From: Candidatus Aquitaenariimonas noxiae | Lineage (GTDB): Bacteria; Omnitrophota; Gorgyraeia; Aquitaenariimonadales; Aquitaenariimonadaceae | Assembly: GCA_002780005.1 (NCBI GenBank) | Contig: PEWV01000016.1 | Coordinates: 1 to 55,834, forward strand | Direction: 5' to 3' | Length of the DNA stretch: 55,834 bases | Shown here: positions 1-9,700 of the stretch, one piece after another | Numbering within the stretch: the first letter of the stretch is position 1 | Layout of the letters: each line of letters begins with the position of its first letter | Made by a program: the position numbers and the translations under genes | Notes under the pieces: generated by a model | What the model saw: the letters and a program-made list of their open reading frames with translations, nothing else | The model's database searches: none | What the model was told of the DNA's origin: nothing

Positions 1-700
1 TAAACTTTTGCGAGATCCTGCGCATGTCCATTTCCCTTGAAATGCCGGAATCAAACATAAGAATAGAAAGATCTTCAGGGAAGCTGACTATTCCTTTAGG
101 AACCTCGGGCGAATTGCCCATAACTACGATCTCGCCTCTTTTACCGTAAGAAACTATCGCGTGGTCTGCGATGCCGCATGCCTGGCCGCAATATGTGCTT
201 TCGGCAAAACCATTATAGATGAGGTCGCTAAGCGGTTGATGCAGGCCGAATATTCTGTCTATAGCATAGTTTAAGCCCATTACAATAGATGACGATGAGG
301 AGAAGCCGGCTTTAGGCACATCACTTTCTCCTACATAAACACGCAGGCCTGAAAATTGCCTTTCCCCGAAATACTTCCCCTGGTAGAATGCGATTATTGC
401 GCGCGCGAACATATCCCAGTCGCGAGTCCGGTCTGTAGGAATATAGCCTGCCTCTTTCTGCTTTTGAGACCAGACATCCCATTCCAGAGGACTGTTTATC
501 TTCTCGGTGCCTTTTACCCCGTTGTCATTTATGCTGAAGTCTCTATGCTCGTATTCCGTATCGGCATTTTCCAATACAACTTTGTCATCGTTCGATCGCT
601 GAACAACCATGAATGTTTCCTCTTCAAGGGCCATGTTGACCGCGTCGACCATAAGCCCGGGCGCGTCAGGATGGCCGCCAAATACTCTCAATCTGCCCGT
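1..700 (-). other. GHMP-kinase (galactokinase-like) module at the visible C-terminal end of giant A
   Basis: Seen: an N-terminal substrate-loop-like motif GRLRVFGGHPDAPG (near 640-690), corresponding to the GRVNLIGEHTDYNGG type of sugar kinases. It is followed by the GHMP phosphate-binding motif KAGFSSSSSIVMGLN (near 270-315), and then FDSGISREMDMRRISQ at the edge, which resembles the D-(S/T)-G-(V/I) motif of galactokinase/fucokinase. Family knowledge: GHMP enzymes phosphorylate sugars or isoprenoid and amino-acid alcohols with ATP. The His-Pro-Asp substitution (GGHPDAPG for GEHTDYNG) makes the substrate uncertain. The module continues beyond the window. Confidence 0.75.
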
Positions 701-3700
701 GGTAGATACTACTACTACCGGCTTTGTCATATCATATATACCCGTTTCTCGAGCGCCTTCCAGTGTGCGCAGGTACGCCTCTTTTTTTGCCGCTAAAAGC
801 TCGGGATTATCCCCGTAGATCTCGACTAAAAACTCATGAAAGCCGCTAGTCTCTGAATTTCTCACTACTTCCAGCCACTGAGGTATGGTATACTCGGCTA
901 CCAATTGCCCTGCCTGATCTATCGCGACAAATTTGCTCCTTACATATGATGTAGAGACCATTCTTTCAATGCGTATTTCGTATTCATCCGGGCTTTCAGT
1001 TGCTTCCACAGGATTATCCAGGCGCGCTATTAAGTTCGCTAAGAAATTGACTTGTTCGCGCGGCGGGAAATGTTCCATAAGCTGGGTAAGTCTATATTCA
1101 TCTATATAAATATTACGCCCTGTTCTTTCTTCATTACTAAATCCCTGCATTCCTCCTACAGGAATACTTTTTTCCCTTTCTCCAGCAACGGCCATTCCCC
1201 GGCCTACATGCGCAACAACTCCGGATATACCTTTTCTCGCGCATGCCGCTTCGAGTCCGGGTATAACTATAACATTTATGTTAGGGTCGGCGCCTATTCT
1301 TTCTTTCGCCGCTTCTAAAATAGGCCTGAATCTATTTTGAATTTCTGTATTCATTCTGACATTGCCTATGTCCTGGCCGTTCGTAGCTGCGGCATAAGCC
1401 TTGATCTTTTCAGGCGGTTGCGCGAGAAATCCTTTAATGACATCCGCTATAACTTTATGCCCTCCTCTTGTAACAGTAAACGTATAGCCGTTCGTGCTTA
1501 CTAATCTTACAGTACCTCCGAAACGCCGCGTCGCCTTTTTAGATTCAAGCGTATCCGCTAAGTTCCAGAGGGCTGTTGTAATGCGGCGCTGGGGCGTATA
1601 AGTATCAGGCATAACAGGTTCATCGGATATTAAGGTAGAATTGCTTAACCCTACCGGCCTTGCATTCGCCTCAAGAACTACAGGTATAATTTCAATTTTT
1701 CCGTCAGGCCGCTCCTGCACGTCAAGGGCTATATCTATTCCTAAAAATTCAACCATATCCTCTTCGCTCAAATCTTTATTTATGGCGTGAGCCGCATCCT
1801 CCGCGGTCTTTTTTATAGCCGCGATATGCTCTCTTGTTAGCGGTAGGAGCACCCATTGCCCGTCTCTTTTCTGATAATAAATACTTTTAAGGGTGGTATT
1901 TATATCCCGGATATCAGCGCCGCGCGCTTTTGATACAACAACTTGATCAGGGTCATTTGCTACTTGGGCATAACCTGATTCTGCTAAGAAATCATTATGG
2001 TCCCAACCGACATTGACCCTTAGGACGAGCCTTCTGTAACCTTTGCCTGATTCGCCTTGAGCAAAATATCGGGCGTTTCCAACGGGCCTCTGTAATAATA
2101 TATCCTGTCCGGTCGACAAAAGCTGCGCCACATAATCTATGGCCGCGTTTCTATCGGTACTTGAAAAATATTCGATACCCTCTCCCTCTGTTCCTATATT
2201 TGGCTTGACAACAACTTCGAGGCGAGCTGCGTCGCCAGAACCTATTACAAAATTTGCCAATTGTCCGCCTATCGCAGCCGGATCAGTACCAGCAGGGACA
2301 AGGATCGTGAGAGGGACATTTGCCGCACCTCTTATTAATCCGGATGATTTCATTTTATCGTCAACGCGGCTTGAGGTTTCTGCAGGATTCACCTGCGGTA
2401 TTTTACAAAGCGCGAGGTCATGGGATATATCCTGCGCGACCTGTATCTCTATTTCCTTTGGTATGTTTGTCATCATAGCGAGATCACACGCCGGGTCGAG
2501 CTCAAGAGGCCTTGGGAAGTCGACCTCTTTTAATACCTTGCGTTCATGGTCATATATTATCGCGCGTTTGACTAAAATTTTGTCTTTCTTTCTCTCTATC
2601 CAGCCTTTATCCCACAGGATACCAAGAACATCTTCATCAAGGGTACCATGTTTTTCTTCATCATAAATAGAGCTGTCGGCAATAAGAGCGGATATAAGAT
2701 CAGTTGCGCCATCAAGCGTTCCGCATATAACTGCTAATTTTCCCCTGTCACTCCCTATGAGACGCTCGAAATCCCCGACGTTCAATTGGCCTTCAACGAC
2801 TCTTAATGTCTGGCGAGTAGGCGATTCTATTTGTCCAACTGTTATTTCAGCGACTCTTCGCGAAAACGTATCAGACCACCCTGACCTCAAGGCAACAGGG
2901 ATCCTTCGGTCTGTCCCGAATTCACCTGAAGCAACAAGGACCTTCTGTAATTTTTCTCTGTCACGTTTTAATATACCTGCGGCTTCCTTTATAATTCTTG
3001 CGCGGGTTCCCGGGTCTTTTAAACCTTCCCTTATTTGCCCTATATCTCCAAGGCTCTGTTGAAGCTGACCAAATAAATAAAAATTCAATACAAGGCTCAG
3101 ATCATCTTCTGCAACAGCGTCTCTTCCTTCCTGAGATAATACTTGTCTTGTTTGCTCTAACGCGCTTGCGATCGGATCTTCCGGCATTACCGGGGCCGGG
3201 GCAGTAGGCTCAGGCGCAGGCGGAGGCGTAGCCGTCGGTCCTTGGCCTGGGATCACTGTGCTGGGCGGTTCCAATCCTCGCTTCGCGAGGTACTTATACC
3301 CTCTCCTCGCCAGCCTGTTCCAAACCGGTATAACAAGTTCACCTTGGTCCATACCGAGTTTTTGCAACTGCTGCTGGTGGGGCCGTATAAGCCCAAATCC
3401 GCTATTTAATTCAATAACGCCTATTCTTACCTGTATTTTTCCTTCACTTATTAACTTTACGATATTGGTTTGCGAGGCGTCTAAAAATCTTTGCTTTCCT
3501 TCTTTGTCATAAATGAAAAATGCGACATCGCCTTCTATAGTAGGCGCGAAATGTATAATACTCGGCTTTGAACGCGGCGTCCTTTTGTAGATAAGATAAG
3601 GCATAAAATCAAAAAGCCCTACCATCATACGGGCGTACGGCACATCCCCGCCGTCCAGAGACGCTTTCAGTTCAGGGAAACGAGCCTGAACATCCGGCCT

Positions 3701-6700
3701 TTGGACAAATTCAGGGGCATAATCCTCCAATGCTTGAAGACAGCCGAATGTAACCCTTTCCAGTTCGTCCGCTACAATTTTTGCAAATTCCGGCTTTATT
3801 ACACGCTCCGGAGTTCCTTCAAAAAGCCTTCCTCCTCTTCCGTAGTTGGCAATGGGTTCTGTATTGGCTATTAAAGCGAACGCGGCTATTGTCCTGTCGT
3901 CGGCGTCTGATTGAGTCGGAAATGCCCTCATGAACCAATATAAGGGCGTAGGCGGGATTTTATTTAATTCTATAGGCCTGCCTATTTCTGCAAACTCGTC
4001 GACTAATTCATTGTATAGAAAATCTCTTTTTGCCAGCTGAAACGGAGAAGAGGTCAGGAATACCTGAACTATACCGTCATCGGCAGAGGTAAAACTCTCC
4101 GCAAAATCTACCATCTCCTCAAACGTCTTTTCATCGATCTGCTCTTTCTCGTTTACGACCACAAATCTCTGCGAACCTCTGCCGCCTGACTGTTCACTCG
4201 GTTTATATATGACTGCGCGCATACCTGTTCCGATACAACTATTTTGGACAAATTTTCTCAATACGCGCTCTATTTCCGCTTTCGGCGTATCTCTCGGTAT
4301 CTCTGCCTGAGGTATACTGTCAACTCCGCCCTTGGCAAGCAGTTCTCTTAATACTGTTTTCATATAATTCATTCTCTCGGCGATCCTGCTCCACGCCACA
4401 GGCAGGCCGTCATCTTCATACCTGCCGCTTACGTGATTATAAGAAGTAAAATGATTCATGGTACTGCCGATTATCGGTCTTGCGGATGGATTAAACTGCA
4501 GAATAGTAAATACACCTTCTTTATTGGCTTCTTCTACTGCAGTCGGTTCTATGCCAAGAGCACGAAGTTGCTCCGGGTTCATAAATGTAAGCGATGCAGG
4601 AGCATAATATAAATATTGACCTTTGCGGCCTTTTCGCTTGTCAGCGACTCTTGCAGGATACTGGGTAACGCCTGTGCACATTTTGTATAATCTGCCGCCG
4701 ATCTCCACTCCTTCCCTTTGCAATCTTAAGTTTTGGCGTACACCTGCCAAAGTGGTCGTGTTCCCGGGAGGATAAGACACTGCGGCATAAATGGAATCCT
4801 GCCAGCCTATTGCCAAGGGGTCAACATTCTTTGCTATGCGCGGGAGCGGGAATCTATCGTGTATAAGAACTATTGTGTCTCGCAATGCACGCATATTTTC
4901 CCAGAATATCTCAGCATCCGAGACCGGCTGATCGTATACATAAAGTATCCCTGCTTTTCCTTTTGTATAATCTCCCAATAAATCCTCAACGTATTCTTGA
5001 TTCTTGTCTTTCAAGGCTGTTTTTGAGATTACAAGGGCTCTCATATAATCATGGATCCAGCGGTAATGCTGGAATGAAAGCTGCTGCATCCTCTCCCTTA
5101 ATGCCGGATCCCTGAAGTAGTCACTTTCAAAACCGTAACCGTTCGTGCATAGATAATGAAAGAGGTATGGTGGGTAATCGAATTCATGAACATTCATAAC
5201 GCCATCACAATATTCCGAAAGAACGTTAATGAGCTCATTGGGGTTTTCTACGTGTACCGTCTGGTTCAGGAGATATGCCTGGTCTATCAATGAGCCGATA
5301 TTTGCTACGATAGTAAGCTTTGCTTCATCCCCCATAATGCCTGCGTATTCGGCAAGCCTTCCGATACTGCCACCCCTGTTTTTGTCATGATCACCTCTCA
5401 AGCGTCGGTATTGACGGACCGTGATAGGTTTCCCATCGAAGAATACCGCCAGATCATCTTTTAGTTCCTTCTTTAATGGCTCTTCTCCTGGGAGCAGTTC
5501 ATCTACATACCGCTCGCAAGCTGCTCTTCCGTAAGCCAGGAATTCGCCAAAATTAGAAAAAATCGTTTTCGGATCTATCGTAGAAGTGGCCAAGAGATTA
5601 GGCCAGTTCTCAACTATACCGTTTGCCTGGCTAAGACACGCCTCACCTGTAAGCTCTGCTTGCGCGCTTATTCTTTCATATGCAGTATCAAAGGCATTAC
5701 GCACCTTCGCTTCTTCGCCCTGCCTCTTCTGCTGTAATTTTCTCTGCCCGATCTCATCTGCCGCCGTAAAAACCGCTAATTGTCCTTCCTTTGTAGTACC
5801 TCTAAACACTGTGCGCTCTTCAGCGTATTCTTCTGTAGTCAACTCATGCGCAGGCGTAGCAAATAACGTTACTCCTTTAGCGGCGGCCCTTCTGCCTGTG
5901 GCCTCTTCAAAGGCCCTTTGATATTCCGCTATTACCGGCTCGGGTAAACCATTTAAGATCCATCTTCCTCCGAGCGCAAGCCACATTTCAAATGAGAAAT
6001 CTTCCAATTTAGGGCTTTTAATAAAATTATCCAGGGCTTTCTTTGTCTCGTCATATCTGGCAACACTCGCCCCGATCTGTTTTGCAACTTCTCTCTGGGA
6101 TTCGATAGTCATGCGCATAACTTGGTGGGTCTGGCTCAGTTGCGACGCCCACTCTGTAAGTAACGCGCGCGCCTGCTCCCTGTCACCTGTCGCAATAGCT
6201 TTGTGGACCGCTGCCGCATTCTGCCTTGATTCCTCTACTTCTCTGCGCCATCCCTCTATTTTATCGACGCCTATATCCAAACACGCATATGTTCCGCCCA
6301 GGGCCATCCATTCGCGTATGCGATCCCAGTCAAGTAGCGGTCCTTGCGACTGCTGCGTAGAATCGATCAAAACAAGGTCACTGTTTGGATTCCCTATTTT
6401 CATGCACTGAGCAACTCGCGGCAGGTCTCTTAAAAATTGTTTTAACTCGTCATGCGCCGAATTAAGGACTATAACATCGCAACCCTGGTAATCCCTCCAA
6501 AAATCATTTCCTACGTTCTTGACCGAGGTTGCAAGGGTTACCATTTCTCCTTTTGTAATTTCGGCTATTTTTGCTTTTACCTTCTCAACATCTGCCGGCG
6601 ACGCCTTTTTTGCAAGTTGCGCAAGTTTGGATTTGATAATAGACCAGTTGAATAAATCCGTGGTCCCGGAGACTTTTGCATTTGCTATGATCTGGTCTTC

Positions 6701-9700
6701 GGTTAATTCTGCTATGCCAAATTCGGCAAAACCTAAATTTCTTAACCTTGCTTTTATTTTGTCGGCGTCTGTCTTGAGCTCTCCGTCCATAAATTGGTCC
6801 ACATCCGGGACGAACGGGTCGCTTAAAACAATTTCACCGGGTATCGGTATGGTTGTCTCGTCGCCTATTAGCTCGTCGACAAGCCGTGTGATCTCGGCGA
6901 ATTCTTTATATTCGGGCGAATTTGTTATTTCTCTATATTGTTGGGCAAGGGTTTTATATTCATCGGTACCTGTCTGGCCGGCGGTTTCTAATTCTTTCAT
7001 CCTGCTTTCTATGTCGTCGACTTTTTTTATAAGCCCACCCATATAGTTTTTGACCCTCTTCTGCTGTTTTGTAAGAAGAAGGAACATGTACCAGTTCGCA
7101 GACTCCCTGTAATCAGAGACTTCGCCCTTGTAACTCGCCTGCATGCCTATTTTTATCCTGTCCGGAGATGTGAGGTCAGCTGCTTCCCCGTGAATCCTTC
7201 TTGCCCTGGAAACCGCTTCAAATATATTTCTTACCTTATTTACAGCGGCGGTATCATTTATTTGACGTTCAACCTTAAGTATCTTTGTAGCCCATTGCGC
7301 TAACTGCATGGCAAATGTGTCTAACCTATCCATGCCTGCTTCGCCGCGGGCGGGCACAAGTTTATCCATAAGAAATACGATAATATCAAAACTCGGCATC
7401 CATTCCGTATCTCGGATATCGCCGAAGTATTGCCGAACTTCCTGATCCTTTGAAAGCTCTTCCCTTGCCCACACCTCCCATTCCGCAGTGTTGGCAAAAT
7501 CAGATTTTACTGCAAGTACACGGCTAGCTTCCTGTTTTATATGCTCTCTTTTTTCGCTTGGAACGCCAACAAGTTCCAGAATTTGATCATTTGTCATTTC
7601 GGTCATAAGTATTACAAAAACAGGTTCTTTTGTAAGGCAATACCCTGCCACCATTGCTGAAGCCCAGATAAGAAAATGCGATTCTTTTCTCGTGTTCATG
7701 GCGTCTCTTAAATCCCTTCCATCCATGCTGAACGCCTGGGCGAGGGTACCTACATAAGTAGCTGCGGCATGCTCGATATCTCTAACTGTATTTTCCAAAA
7801 CTTTAGCTGTCCCGGCTTCTCCGGTATCGAATATGTGCGCGCAAGGTATGGAACTATTGGCAAGCTCGACCAACAAAAGCGAGTCTTCTACGCTTTCGGG
7901 CTCGCCTCCGATAAACTGTCCGTATTTCGAAGTAACCGAAGAAACTTCATTAGGGCCAAACCATATGCGGCTCGGTTTTACTACAAAATTAAATCTTCTC
8001 TTTACGCCCTGCTCGGGAATGTCTTCTGAAGAAACGCGATACGGCCTTGTGTCCAACTTTAATTCATCGATAGTTTCCCTGGCAGCCGTAAGATGGCGAT
8101 ATGTAATATAGTTCTTAATATAATTACGCGCCCTGAGCTGTAAATCCCTCCTACCTTCTAAAACGTTTCCATAAGCTGCACTATAAAGAGCAGCGTTAAA
8201 AGCGTCTGTTTTTCCTTTTCTGGCCTTCAGGAAATTCATAATATCCTGTTTTGTAGCTTGAGATTCGGAAATGCCTTTTCTAGCCAGATATTTATCGTAA
8301 TCACTTTTTAGGCCTGCTGTTTTAATAAATTCAGTGAAAACTTTTCGCGCAAGTTCATCTGATTGCATGGCTCCGGCGACTTCGCCTTCCAGCCCGGACT
8401 CCCGTATCACTGCAAGATTTGCCACATCTGCGGCAACATCTCTATATTTTCTTAAAAGTGTTTCTATTGCTTCATCCCTTGTGATTTTTTCTTCTTCCAT
8501 GACCGAGGCAAGTTCGGCATCTAAGAGATAATGGCCGAATACTTCCTTTACTGCCTCGCCTATTTTTCTTCTATATTCATCTTCTTTAAGGGCGACTCTC
8601 GCTTGCGCTTCGGGTGATGCGTCCACTGTCGCAAGGTCGGTCATTACTCCTTCAAGAACATGTTGTATTACCTCTGCAAATGTTCCGCCGACCGTTGTCT
8701 CTAATTGATACGCAAACATGGGCCACCCGTTCTGCTCGGAGTTTTTTATAGCTTCGTAACAATAAGGGGCTATTTCGAGAAGGATTTGTTCCATATTCGA
8801 CCAGTCTATAAATGCTTTTCCCTCTTTTGACTTTACGGTGAGAGACGCATTTTCTGAATAGAAACTGGAATACGGGACTGCGTATTTCGGGTCAGGGGCT
8901 ATATCGATATTTGAAAGGGCCTCTGTCCTCAATTCTTCGACTTGTTCATCACGCTCTATATAAATTCTTCTTCCCAATAAAAGCCGCGCTATATGATGCC
9001 CGCTACGCGGGGAAAAGCGCTGGGCAAAGAATGTGAATGCCGCGTCTATGAATTCAGCGTCGTCAAGGCTATATTGCAATTCATTGATCGCCTTTTCGGT
9101 ATCGGACCTTAAATACCCTACGATCTTATTTAATCTGTCTACCTGGCTAAGTAAGGCGTCTCGTTTCTTTTTTTGTAAAACTCCTCCGAAGTCCTTTCTT
9201 ACCCGCACCCTGAGCTCACCTACCCTTTGTTCCATTTTGGCGAGCAATTCGCTTCTCGTGCCTTCAAAACGCCTGCCCATTCTTTCAACTTCAGCTACTG
9301 TAACGCGTTCTTTTGCCGTCAACTCGTTAAGGTCGTGAATTAAGATGTCAAATTCTCCGAACATCGAGTCAAAATCGTCTATAAGAGCCCTATACTCCTT
9401 ATCAACGTCGGAAACTCCTGACACTACGACCTCTCGCATAAATCTTATCGCTTCAGCGATGTTGGCTGCCGCCCTTCGCATGTCATCATTTACAACTGCG
9501 AATTTTGCCGCGGATAATATCGTTGCCTGCGTATGGGAAACCCTTGAACCTCTTTGGGCAGTTACGATATAGCCCATCCCATTAAGCGCTTCGGCAAGCC
9601 GCCTGTAATAAACTCTTGCCTTTGCCTCGTCAAATGAGTTTTTCATAGCATCAAATAAGGCGGTATTTGTATCGGTATGGAAATCATCTCCCCTCTTCTC

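Noticed and set aside
2139-2666. Plus-strand open frames of 100-180 codons within 1-11.2 kb
   Set aside because: They are antisense to the continuous giant A frame, have no Shine-Dalgarno or recognisable motifs, and arise from codon bias of the opposite strand. The same applies to plus-strand frames under giants B and C.
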